A stretch of DNA of 64,000 nt from Harmothoe impar (taxonomy: Eukaryota; Annelida; Polychaeta; Phyllodocida; Polynoidae): positions 38,753,377 through 38,817,376 of the forward strand of contig OX381708.1 in the NCBI GenBank assembly GCA_947462335.1, given 5' to 3'. The notes below the pieces were generated by a model, which did no database searches, was not told the origin of the DNA, and saw nothing but the letters and a program-made list of their open reading frames with translations. Shown piece after piece: positions 12,601 to 24,800 of this stretch. Position numbers and translations under genes: made by a program. Position 1 is the stretch's first letter; every line of letters starts with the position of its first letter.

Positions 12601-12690
12601 TGTCACGCCTTAGGGGGGGAGGGGGGGTCAGAAATTTGTGACAAAACGTGACAAGGGGGGGGGGGGGTTGGCAAGTGCATGATATCACGT
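12583..12690. mobile_element. Fragment of the GGGGTCGTCCATAAAT repeat family
   Basis: GGGGGTCGTCCATAAATGAT followed by GTCACGCC, G runs, and the word GTGACAAAACGTGACAA. The same end occurs inverted at about 15004-15031. The right end is missing or degraded near 12690. Confidence 0.6.
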
Positions 12691-13629
12691 TTCCCAAAAA
12701 ATATTAATTACAGTGTTATGTAATAGACTACAGCTAAAGGGGGCTTCCATAAAGTATACATGTACATACATTTTCTCCAGAAATTGACCCCTTCACCCCC
12801 TCCCCTAGGTAAAGTTCTTGTACACATTAAAATAAAAGGTTGTATGCAAAGATTTTCAGAAAATAGAACCCCCCTCGTGTGTACATATTTCATGGAACCC
12901 AGTGTAACCCCAGAAGTCTGTCTCTGGATCATTACAACTTATAGATTGAACACATCTGTAATAATAGTGAAAGTTTCTAATCAGGTATGTTGGCTTTTCT
13001 CTATGGAAGGCAATTAAAAATGAAGTAAATATTGCGTTAAGAGCAGAAAAACAGAAAAGCACCTGTTTGGTATATGGGAGAGACTGTATATTATACCAAC
13101 TGTACACCTTACTGCCTCGTTTATGATAATCATGACACAATGCATATTCCAAGATGGAAAGGCATAAAACCTCAACATCGACAAAAGCGTGATATCGATA
13201 CACCATTTGTATCACAAATAGCCCCTTAATTCACCTCTCTAAAACTGTGAATATTCCATTTAGAACTTGCTTTTTATTCAGATTGAAAATGGTGACCTTT
13301 GTAGACCCATAATATTGAGAGAAAAGGAATTCAGATTGTGCCCAAAAGACTACCAAGTGTTCATCTTTAATAGCAGACTTAAGTATGAGGAAGAAAATAA
13401 GCAGATGAAGATCCCCTTTTGCAAGCAGATATCAACTTTTTTCTAACTCAAAATAATGGATAATAATAATCGGAAAATTGAGACCTAAATAGTGATAATT
13501 GATATCCGTATAAATATCTGCCAGAATTATGGTATAACCTTGCTTACCATACCATTGCAATAATGCCCCTAGGTGGATTTCAGACTACCCCAGGGTGCTT
13601 TTTAGGGGTGCAGAGGGGTCCCCCCTTAA

Positions 13630-14098
13630 GGTGTCACGGTACTAATTGGCACAGTGATGTTCTAATATTTTCCTCTTTTTCACTATCAAGTGGCTCCAAA
13701 TGTGGTTCAAAATTTGATGGCGTTCATAAATGACGCCTTAAACAAAAGCTGACGTCATTTCCCATCTTTTAAAAATGTCCGTCAATAGGGGAGTCAGATT
13801 AGATTTTGCGCTAGTTGCCATGGAAAAAGCATAGTCTGAATATGATCAATTTTTCAAGTGCCGCACCGACCTGTGACCTTGACTTTGACCTCAAAGCGTG
13901 ACCCCTTTGTTACCATGGATACCAAAAACTTTTTAAAACTTTTTTTAAACCAAGCATTGCCCATCTTCTGGTATGCCTATTATTACTCCCAGTCAAAAAT
14001 AAGGTCTCCTAGCACTGATTATATCCACTAGAATTCCGTTTTTAGTAGGGACTATTTGGCTGTCCTAGGTTTCCTGGGCGGATTAGTACCGTGACACC
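13630..14098. mobile_element. 469-bp MITE with TTAA target duplications
   Basis: The terminal inverted repeat GGTGTCACGGTACTAAT starts at 13630 and its exact complement ATTAGTACCGTGACACC ends at 14098. Both are flanked directly by TTAA (13626-13629 and 14099-14102). TTAA duplication is the signature of piggyBac and Kolobok elements. There is no transposase frame, so it is non-autonomous. The right flank runs straight into the dispersed repeat at 14104. Confidence 0.88.
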
Positions 14099-14103
14099 TT
14101 AAG

Positions 14104-14210
14104 GTCGGAAAGTCACCGAAATAGAGGGTCCCAAGTCATAAAGTTGCTTTTTGGACCAAAATTCCTGCATTCAATTTTGTTCAAAAGTCGGAAAGTTGCT
14201 AAAAATTTGT
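14104..14210 (+). repeat. Dispersed repeat, copy 2
   Basis: Same-strand copy of 9313-9420, with the shared core TTTTTGGACCAAAATTCCTGC (split here as TTTTTGGACC and AAAATTCCTGC). It abuts the TTAA-flanked MITE. Confidence 0.75.
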
Positions 14211-14889
14211 GTGCCAGGTCGCTAGGTCACCTGGAAAACAGCCCAGGTCGCCAGCTCACGTTGACCCCTCTGCAGTCTTTTTTCAAGAGAGTTGGTTATT
14301 CAAGGTCCTGCTTTAGCACTAAGGCTACTCCATTTTGATAATATGGATTATGTGCTTTAAGAAAGGTTTGAACCCCTTTAATATGCTCCCAACACTTATA
14401 CAAGACCAGCACTATTAAAAGCAGGCGCCTGATCACAATCGTATAGCATAAGAAAGGTATGAGGATCGAGACCCTTTAAATCTTACTAGGGGTCTGATTA
14501 TGACTAGCGTAAATTCCTGCATACAACCCAACCCATATCTTGTGTATAACCGGCACCCTCGACTTTGGTAGAACCGTATATCATACACCAGAGGTCTGGA
14601 AATTGCGAATTTAGTACCGTAATATGCTGCTAAAACCCCTCATGAGCAAATCCTCCCTCTAATGGCTTCACAAGGTTTTATGATAAATCAAACAAAAATT
14701 TAAAAAATGATGAAAATTCCAAATTCCGTGATTTTATACACACGAAGCTGGGTCTGTTTCTTTTGAACTTTCTTTGTTATGAATTATCAATATTATTCTT
14801 TCTTCTTTTTTTAGAAGTGTTTGCTGGTATCAAGTATAGGCCTATTTAGTAATCTCCTCATGGTACCCGGGTATCGTTTTCATTAAAGA

Positions 14890-15031
14890 TCAAAGGGGGG
14901 GGGGGGGTACCTGCTTGTGTGACGTCACGCCTAGAGGGGGGGTAAAGCAAAACGTGACAAAGCGTGACATGGGGGGAGGGGGGGTCAAAAAGGGCCCAAA
15001 AAAGCGTGACATCATTTATGGACGGCCCCTA
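14890..15031. mobile_element. Second copy of the GGGGTCGTCCATAAAT family
   Basis: The right end GCGTGACATCATTTATGGAC continuing to GGCCCCTA is the reverse complement of the family end at 12583. The left part keeps GACGTCACGCCTAGAGGGGG and AACGTGACAAAGCGTGACA. It is a short palindromic element with a G-rich centre. Confidence 0.6.
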
Positions 15032-15126
15032 TGTGGACAGACTGGATTCAATGGGTGGAGTTACTAGTGATTGTACAGGTAGCTCATGCTGTGGTTGATG
15101 CAAGGGCCATGTGCTGCTGCCACTGG

Positions 15127-15362
15127 TTTATAAAAGATGTACACTGTAAGACCATTACTAACTAATTACTAATAAATAGCTAATAATTTCAGGCAATCCA
15201 AGGCAACGCTAACTTTTAGCTAAGCCTTAGCAGCAAAACGCTAAGATAGGATAGGAACTTTGGGCACGTAATTTTCGCTAATGATTGTACAAAAGTTAGT
15301 AAAAAAGTTAGTGACACCTACTAACTTTTGACTAACATTTGAGATTCAATATTTTCAGTGCA
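15127..15362. mobile_element. Element built from TTAGTA/ACTAAC words
   Basis: The left end reads TACACTGTAAGACCATTACT and the right end ATATTTTCAGTGCAGG, weak inverted ends around CACTGTAA. The interior repeats ACTAAC, TAGCTAA and TTAGTA on both strands (for example AAAGTTAGTGACACCTACTA), giving strong self-complementarity. No coding frame. Confidence 0.5.
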
Positions 15363-16083
15363 GGGATGGTACATGTCCCAAAGACATCACCTCCCCTATA
15401 AATTTCAACCAAACATCCTCAGAGAACAAAAGGCCAACCATTAGTGAGCATGCCACCAAGGAGAGCATCTTACAGTAATACATTTTCAGAGAATTACAAT
15501 CATAATTTTTCAGAGCTGCTCCTTACACTATACATGTTTCACATCCTGCTGTACTGCTCCTCACCCGCCGTGAGCCGCTCTCCGACTGACTCACCCCAGT
15601 CAGATCCCTTTGTCTTAAGCTAAGCATCTCCTCCCAAGCCTACGTCACGCTACATGAATACATTGAATATAGTGAGGCTTACTTGGTTACTGTCGCGTAC
15701 ATTGCCATAAAGTCAGGCTGACTCAAGACTTCTTCATATTAACTCAATAACTAGATCCAAAAGTAGGGTCTTTAGCTTTAATATCAATACTAGAGTCTGT
15801 CCAAGAAGTATCATTCAAATAGCCATATATTCCATACAATTCAATGGAAAAGAGTTTCGCCACTGTGATAGGTGTCTGTAGTTGGACAGTTCATTTTCAG
15901 GGCGGTCAGCACTAAAATACAACAGGCGGTGGAGTATTACTGGTATTTGAGGAATAGATAGGTGGTCAGATCCTGCATTTAGTGGGTGCCGTAGTTTGAA
16001 GGTGGGTAGTTACCAACATAGAGTGAGTGACCCCCCCCCCCCCCCCCCACCGCCATATCCACACACGGCCACCCAGGAGGATA

Positions 16084-16230
16084 CCCAGTAAACAAAAAAC
16101 GTTATACACCATTTTGTAACGTTATTTAACGTTATATAACGTTTTTCTATGGCTCCTCACTATGGCATAACGTTACATACCGTTTTAGAACGTTATTTTG
16201 ACGTAAAATAACGTTTTTTTGTTAGCTGGG
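16084..16230. mobile_element. AACGTT-word MITE, copy 1 (TA flanks)
   Basis: 147 bp from CCCAGTAAAC to GTTAGCTGGG, flanked by TA on each side (16082-16083 and 16231-16232). The interior is mostly AACGTTAT and ATAACGTT words plus GGCTCCTCACTATGGCA. Related copies lie at 20925-21051 (inverted) and 45944-46040 (truncated). Confidence 0.8.
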
Positions 16231-17665
16231 TAGTCCCTGTGTGAGGCTGACTATACATACATGTAGGATACACCACTGACCGAGGCCATGCACCACACGG
16301 TCGAGCGGCTCGAGCCGGGAGTGTGGTCCTTTGGAATGAACATAATCTTTTGTCGTTACATCTAAATGCCCCTGTGTTGTCATTTGTCTTCCATATTCCA
16401 TTACAATACACCCCTGTTGTAAGAACATCTGTTGCTGTTTGGAGCAAGCTCTGCAATAAGCAACAACATCTTATTAGCAAAAATAGCATCATATGATTTG
16501 GGCTTTACTGTGGATCTACCATCTTAATCATAAGCTGTGTTGATAACTAGAAACCATCTCATGGACTGCCTAAAATTCCTACACATTGGACTATTGCTAT
16601 CGGAAAAATGGCTCTGGTCTCACCAATGAGTAATATGTGTTCCGAAGTCAGCTGTCAAAGCTTATCAGGCCACAGAGGCATGTCTGGCTTATCGATGATA
16701 AACATCACAGAGTGAGATATGTCATGTCTCTGCCCTTTAAAGTCAGTTAATCCGGGTAACCTGCGTAGTGGTGGAGGCCTACATAGTTGGATGTACCTTA
16801 TTGTTATAGTTGCACCGTACACTTATACGTTATAGGCAAAAGGAATATAGGAGTACCAAATACTATCTTGCCGTAGGATACACCACAATTTAGCTGAAAG
16901 GACTATACTAACATGTAAATTAATGGTAGGTATATGTACGCAGATAATGTCTCATCCCTAAACGTTGGTCATTATCCACCTACTGAGAATACTACTCACA
17001 CATGATGACAATTCATAGGTCAGCATATAATGTCAATTCTCCATATCTATTTTTAATTTTGTAGAGCAATTAATAGATAGGCCTAAATGTTTCGGGTGTG
17101 TATTCAAGTATAATGTCATTCTGCTTCTCCTGACGCAAAAGTGAACAGTGATCGTTACAATAGTTAACCACATCTCCTGAAAAAGGGTACACCAATATTC
17201 TATTTCCCTACAATTTGTGTACGCAGATGGTTTCCAAAGATCTAGGAGTGCATGGACGCCCCCCCCCCCCCGATTGTAACATGAGGACGATTAGCTTAGC
17301 TTGGGATCATTGATGTATTGTAAATATAGTAAAAGGGTGAACCTACGGGATTGGGTACATGCTGCCAGTTTTGGAAGTACCAGAAAGATAATTAGATAAA
17401 TTCCCCAAACTTGGGATAAAATGCAAGGGTTGGCTTTAAAATTTAGGGTCGGGTTGCCTAAAACACAGCTATTTTTTTGGCCTTACTCAATGATAATGGA
17501 AGGCCTGTTTTTTGGAGTTGTAGTATAGTCCTGTTCTTTTGGAGTTGTAGCATAGGCCTACTCCTTAAGAACATAGCTGAGAATAGAATATGATAAGCCG
17601 TGAACTGTTTGATTACCCCCGCTTTGCTGACATAGTAAAACTAAATCAGAGAAGAAGAATTTAAC

Positions 17666-17875
17666 CCTTTAAGGGCCGCATACTGCTTTAATGTGATATT
17701 CCCTTGGTCAGCATGATTCATGAATGCAGCCCTGGTGAGTCACTCGACAGTGATACATTCCTGCATCATGCCGACACTACGGGGTTGATACACATCAAAG
17801 GGTCGGCATGATGCTATAATACAGCACCTGTGATTCACTCATGTATGCATTAAAGCGCTATTCGTCCCTTAAAGG
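17666..17875. mobile_element. 210-bp MITE with 28-bp imperfect terminal inverted repeats
   Basis: CCTTTAAGGGCCGCATACTG plus CTTTAATG (17666-17693) matches the reverse complement of 17848-17875 at 24 of 28 positions. The middle repeats CATGATTCATGAATGCA and GCATCATGCCGAC motifs. No coding capacity. Confidence 0.7.
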
Positions 17876-18943
17876 ATTGATAGCCTTGCAGTTTTCTAAC
17901 TGTACTATTAGATAGACCTCTCAGAATGGCCTAGATGTTTGAATAGTGTTCTGGCAAATGAGAGTATAAAATGTCTATTGTTGTGTCCTTTTTCTGTCAT
18001 GTTTACTAGATATCAAGGTCAGTCCAGGCTGTGTCACATCTAATCGGCTCAAAGTCTATCTGATATGTCAGCGGATATCTTCTTTTCAAGATTCGACCAC
18101 AAATGTTTAGACTTAAATAATTACAAAATAAATTAGGAAGGATAAAGAGCAACGATTCTGTTCAAGCTCCACATCATAGCAAACCATTTATTATGTTCAA
18201 CATGAAACGGAAGAATTTCAATACATGAGACAAAATCACATCGACAGAGGTATGCACGATATGTAGACCCATACCTGTAACATGACTTGTATAGCAGTGT
18301 GCTCCAGGCAATGTCCAGAACACACGTTTGTAACAGGGTGGGGCCAGTGTTTCGTGTTGAATTAGATATGTTTTAATGTCAAAGGGCATGTATAGATAAC
18401 TGAGTGTGCTGCCTCCCTTAGGGAATGAAATTTATCAACAACACGGGGGAGGGGGGGGGGTGAGCTTAAAAAATCCACATGTCCTTTAATGCATGGTACC
18501 ACATAGGATTTTCTTTTTGCTGAAACAGGTAAAATGTTTTTTGTCCCTCCCCCTTTCCCTGTACCTAAGAGGGATTGACAAATTTGTTATCCCCGCCCTG
18601 GTTAAGGCGTCGAAATGTTTTATCCCTCCCCCAACACACACCAACCCCCCACCCCTCCCCCCGGTTGTTACAAAGTGTCCACACCCTTACCGCCACCAAC
18701 TCAGTACGAGAAGCAGGACACTTCAGAGACCATCCCCCACACCCTCATTGGCTGGCTGTACACGTTGCTAGTTGGTATAAACAAAGATGGCTGACCCTTC
18801 TAAATATGTACAATAGAGATGTAAACTCGTGTCACCTTCCAGTGTCTTGTTTCTCACAGTGGGAGAGGTCTGCTGAAGTCTAAGAACACCAAGGAACATG
18901 AGAGTCGCTCCTCCTACCACTCTGGGGGCAGTGCAACGGAAAC

Positions 18944-21782
18944 ATGGACTTAACAAGGCTCGTCTTCATCCTTCTACTCACAGGTAAAGTTTTTAAAATG
19001 TGTATATAATGTATAGTCTATAACAGGCTGAACGCCGGAGGTTATAAGCATGTCCAATGTTTCAAACAGAGAGCATGGTTATCTGTGTAGAATCTATGGC
19101 ATAGCATACAGCACAGCTGTTACATCTTTTTTCAGAGACATTGTTACAATGAGCAACACATTCTAGTTTTCTGTCTATACACAGTGGTATGGAAGCCGTG
19201 TTGGGTGTGATGTCAAATAAACTATGGAACAAACTCAATGTCTCCGTTACTAACTATCAATGGTCTAGACCTTGATGTCAGAGATGTGTTATTCTACATA
19301 GGCCTACGTAGAGAACAAGGATTTCAACGATTCAAAAGTGTACATTGTGAAGTTGGAAAAGTCTGACAGAGGCAGAGTGAGACAGTGTCCATCATTGGTC
19401 CATGAAATTGAACATGGCCAAGCATTCAATAAAACATTTTCAGGGGTGGGCATATCTGAAAATCCTGGAGCCAATACAGGATTGCCTGTAGCCAGTGGTA
19501 AATCGAGAATTGTCATGGGGGGGGGGGGGGGAGGGGGGGGGTGCATTTTGATGCATTTTGGCACACAATATATTAAGGCTTAGCTCTGAATTATTCCCTA
19601 TGATTGGGGGCCTCATCTTTTTTTGAGGAAAGGTTTTGGGAAGATTTGGCAACCTTGACGGTCTGACCTGAAATGGTGCATTCTGTTTCCTTTTGGCCGA
19701 TCTGTATTATGAAGCTTGTCTTTAGCGGGAAAGTTTTGGGAACATTTGAAGACCTAAAATGGTGCATTCTGAATTTCTGGTACATTTTGGCCAGAATTGT
19801 ATCAAAACTAAGATCTGTATTAGCCAGCCTTTGCTTTATGATTGGGGATGGAACTTTGTTTTTTGGATGGAAAGGTCTTTGAAAATTTTGAAATTCTTGA
19901 CTTAAAATGGTGCAATCTGATGCAAGGCTGTGACAATGGAAGGGAACTAGTGAGATAAACGTTAGAAAATGGGATTGGAAAATCTTGAAAAAAATCTTGA
20001 TGTCAAATAGTGTATTCAGCTGCGATTTGAATATGGATTGTAACTTCCGTCCTATTTGGAATATTTTCAAAATTCTTTCAGTTTTAAAAAGATTGTGACC
20101 AGGAGGAGAATCTGAGAGGCTTGTCGCCAATTCCAAGGCCAGTGTCGCCACTTTTTGGCGACATGGCGACAGCTACCCAACCCTGAAATTTTGAATGCTT
20201 GGCCACACCCACTCTAATGATGATATAGTAATGTGCATTCCGACATGTTTCAACATCTCTTTTAGTTATTGTAAGTGTGACATGTGATACTGATCAGCAA
20301 GACAGTGGCGTGGTCGTAGACCCATGCCGTCGACCTAGCCCTTGTGTGCCCAACACTCTGGTGGCTGACCCCAACGACTGCTCCAGATATTGGCAGGTCA
20401 GGTTCAGTCTGAATCATTTGATTAACGTTATTGTTATTTTATTCTATTTTATTTAATGATATCATTATACCGATGGAATCATACAGAAATGATAATATTC
20501 CGACCAAATGGGATGATAATTATTGTTATTCTAAGTGAATGTCATATTTACGGGAAAGCACAACCGTGCTTACCTTTATTTTTTACCAAGATGTAATTGT
20601 AAAGGTAATAATACTACATAGAGGTAGCTGTAATCTATAGAGCTAGCAAGTTTAAAAACACATCCATAATGGTCATATTTCTATATTAACAGTGCCTGCA
20701 CTTTGGGCAATGGGTTAACAGAACATGTATGGATGACTACAGCCAGTTTGACCGTGATCGGCGAAAATGTGTGAAGGCTGGTAACGCAACATGCCAGCCT
20801 CTTTGTGCCCTTTACTGCAAGAGACCAACAATGTGCGTGGTAGGAGCCAGGCTGCCCGACCCTTTCAATTGTGGCAGGTTCTACCTGGTAGGTTTCAGAT
20901 TTAATTCCTCTCAAAGAAAGGTATCCCAGCTAACAAAAACGTTAAAATAACGTTTTAAACTTTGTATAACGTTTTGCCATTGTAAAGAGCCTTATGAAAA
21001 ACACGTTATATAACGTTATAAGTTGTTTTATAACGTTTTTTGTTTACTGGGATATCACAATTCTCCAGGGATAAAGTAGTCTGGGACCCAGAATTAAACG
21101 CTGAGGTTGATTAATTGATTGCTATCTACTTTAACGTCCGGTTGCCTCGTGGCATTCCAGACAAACCCTGAGGTTCTCCAGATTGGACACGTTAAATCAC
21201 TTAATTCTGTACACGGTTTCGGTTTCCTTTTACAATATAAACTGTAAATTACACACTTACGTACCTCCAATAGATCTTTCTATACAATGGGCGACTATAT
21301 CACATTTAACGTCTTGTAGACATGCCATAGCCACATGTGAGGGTAACAATAGGGGCAATGATTGTCAAAGAGAAACAAAGACAAAAACCTAGTATTCTCA
21401 CCGATATTAGGGAATGATACACCCTGAGTACACACGATATCGTACATTGCAGTGCGAATATGGAAATCCTCGGACCTGGAGAAAAATGCCGTGTCCGGCG
21501 GGGACTATGTTTGACATGAACTTCATGAAATGTATTACCATCAACCCACACGTCTCTTGTCACCCACCCTGTGACGTGGACCCCTGTGATGGCATCCCCA
21601 GACAGTGCCCAATGAAGGGAATTCGCATGGCCTTTCCCAATTATACAGCTGCTTACTATGAGGTAGGTGTAATAGAGTCCCTTTATACGACTTGTGGGTA
21701 AATTGCCGATGACGTCATTTGTGATTGTTGTCTATATTAGGGTTTGGAGGTAATCATGCTAAAATGGAATCAAAGGGACAGA

Positions 21783-21855
<73 letters not shown>

Positions 21856-24800
21856 ATCATATTATCAGTGAATTGTTAGGATTTATGTAAGAAGCATAAA
21901 ACAGTTTGTTAGGCTGACGCCTACACTATTCAAAGATAATAATCCTATACCTGTAACTTGTATTGTATCTAATGGTTTTTATTTGGAAAAAAATATATGT
22001 TAGTACAATGCAAGTTATTTATTACATGTATTATGCCAGGTGTACAAATAGGCTGTAATTATTTTCAGTATAAGTATTATACCGATAGGTACGTTTGAGA
22101 GCCAATAGAATGTACTTGGTTGGTTTAATTTACCCTTTCAGTGTACAGAAAACGATGGCCAGTGGAATGTAGTTTACTGTGATACTGGGAAGATATTTGA
22201 TTACAAAACCAAGCAGTGTTCTTATAATGGAGTACCTCATCCCGGCTGCTCCACACCTACCACTGAACCGCCTCCACTGTCAACCACAGAGAACACCAGA
22301 CAGACAACTCGAGGTAAGTACGAGCTAGAAGTAGCTATAATATATTATGGTCCTCTATATATAAGTGGCATGTACTGGGGAAAGGGACCTTACTGCACCC
22401 TGCACTAAATTTTCGCAGATCGTGTCACTATACGGTTTGCCAAAAAAGGTAACAACAAGGCCTCTCAACAATATAGAGGTCTTTCATCGCAGAGCGCATC
22501 ACATAAATCAGGTTTTGAGAAAAACTGTTTTTCTTTTACAGTTCTGAATGAAAATGTTGACAAAGACAGGCATATTCAGTGGTATCAAATCAAAGCTTAC
22601 ACCGTTGGTGATTCAATGAGTCAGACAGAACTATGACATAAATTTTCATGGCTATAATTTCTCTACAAATTAGACCCCCTGCAAAAAAAAGTAAAAAGAA
22701 GTAAATAACGCCCTCGTCATATTTTTCGATGCCCGGTGATGAGAAACCACCTTTTAATTGAATGGCCTAATCGTCATCCTTTTGAACTTGCCCTGACATC
22801 ACGCTGGTTATCAAAGGGACATAGATCTATATCGAATGTCATCTACCCGGATAGGCTACTTATGCCATACTATCTATCGATCTGCTAAATAATCCTAAAT
22901 AGTAGCATTCTATCTTTGCTAATTAAATTTATTCAACGTGCAAGGGAGACCATAACTGTAAGTTTGATATAGACATGGTAATATTGTTCATGCTTAACAA
23001 AACCAAGACTTACGAAAACAACGACCAAGTTATATTGCCATATCTATGGGTTATTTACTCATTTAGAGAATCCCCCTGTTGTATAATCATAATGGGGACA
23101 GATTCACTGTACACCTTATCTCCCTAGCTGAGTACATTAACCATGTGTACTCTTCACCATGGTAAACACAGAGCCTGTAGTGTAAACGACTTAGTATATA
23201 TGGCATTAGGTGATGAGAGGTCTGTCTGTAGACAGTGTGCAGTTTCAGGCCTACCACCACGTGATAGGGGGTCAAGCTGAGATTTGGCAGTGCACTATCA
23301 GAGAGCTGTGTGTGTAGGCTTATCTAGAACTCTTTGTATTATCACTTGTTTAAACATGTTTGTTTTGTGATGGTGTCGGTGTGACAAAGTAACATAATTA
23401 GTTATATCAGCTATAGACATGCAGGTATACATATACCTGTATATTAGCTAGCTGGGATATCATGCTTTTATTCGCTAGCATAGCTATTATAATTGACATA
23501 TCGATGTTTATATCCTTTAGTTGTGTCGTTTTATCTATTATATGACTACCATAGAGCATTGGAAAAACGTTAACATGCACAGAGAAAGGAAACAGAGTCA
23601 AAAGGGAGTCCAAGCTTGCCTCCAGAATGACTCCCTTTTCTGCCTCGACTCCCTCTGTAGAGAGGGGCATTGAAGGATGGGTCCTTTGGAGTAGAGAGTC
23701 AAATTGGTAATTTCTATCCCCTACCCATCTATATAACCATTCCGATAGCTGTCTCCCTAGCTGCTCTTTCTATGTTAAATTGGTGCAATGCCTCACAAGG
23801 AGGAGGGATCTCAGAAAGATCCCCCAGTGCACATTCGTTATTATATAAAGGAACCTCTGAGCTTAGCCATCTACCTATCTATAGGTATGGTATTAGTTAT
23901 TATATAAAGGAACATCTGAGCTTTGGTGGATTTAACTTTCTCATGTTTTTACAAATTGGGTGTCTATGCCTAATGCATCATGCTTATGCTACATTTCTAA
24001 GTTAACTGTAATTATTTCATGGAATGTAATTTTGACAATAAATGTTGATGCTACAGTGACATATGTGTATTAGGATACTCCCCCTGGGATTAGTACCAAT
24101 TTTAGTCACCAGGGGGCGCCACTATGGCCTTATATGAAAAAAACAGGCTAAAATTTGCTGTAGGGTACTTTTATCTGAAGAATTCAATAGGATTACACAA
24201 AAACTTCCATCTTTGGTGAATAGCTTCTACATTTAGAATGTAAAATAGATATTTCAAGGGCAAAATGGCTGCTGATATGTGTTGCCATGGAAACAATGTT
24301 TTTATTCCAAATAGAAGAAATAAAGATGTCCATTGATGAAATGATTCATGGGGATTGCTGTGGTCAAAATAGAATAAAATTATCATTCCTGGATCAAATG
24401 TTATGACCTAAAGAATGAAAATGTATCATAAATTTCTAATCATCATACTTATACTAATTAGATAGACATATCTTAGAAAATATGGGACCTAGAGCTTAGG
24501 CAATATCCACACATATTCATGAATTAGAATTGATATCTTCTAGTGGAATGTATTATTAGAAAGCTTATGACATCAATGATTATTTTAAAGTTGGCTTTTC
24601 CTTGGAGTACCCTTTTCCCTGGCCTGTAACCACTAATCGATATCACAAATAACCTGGGCATACTGAATAATGCCATTTTAAGTATAGTGCTGCCACCTAG
24701 CAGGCTTAATCATAACCAACCGTTTGACTCCTTTATGTATTCACCAACTCTCGTGGGGGGAAAAGAAGTAGGGGACCTTGACTCTGATTATAGAGAGAGT

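Larger units (their letters stand above)
12700..18940. other. Intergenic region upstream of the adhesion GPCR
   Basis: Apart from the mobile elements listed, no exon with coherent splice sites or family similarity is visible. It holds C runs near 16027 and 17260 and a G run near 18450. GTATAAA near 18776, about 170 bp upstream of the GPCR start codon, could be a TATA-like element, but this is weak. Confidence 0.45.
20266..22313 (+). other. Adhesion GPCR exons 2-5: triple CBM14 (peritrophin-A) module
   Basis: Each domain shows the six-cysteine peritrophin-A spacing, for example C-VPNTLVADPNDC-SRYWQ-C-LHFGQWVNRTC. The three domains are split by phase-0 introns at the same place, directly before the cysteine after the aromatic pair: RYWQ|C, RFYL|C and AYYE|C. 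This identical break points to tandem duplication of one two-exon unit. CBM14 binds chitin in known members. The third domain keeps all six cysteines but has a longer first loop. Exon 5 ends in a Pro/Thr-rich linker (STPTTEPPPLSTTENT), likely O-glycosylated. Confidence 0.88.

Noticed and set aside
12583..15031. A single 2.4-kb transposon bounded by the inverted GTCGTCCATAAATGATGTCAC ends
   Set aside because: Both ends sit in their own short G-rich copies, the flanks show no matching target duplication (TTA versus TAT), and no transposase lies between. Two separate family members is the simpler reading.
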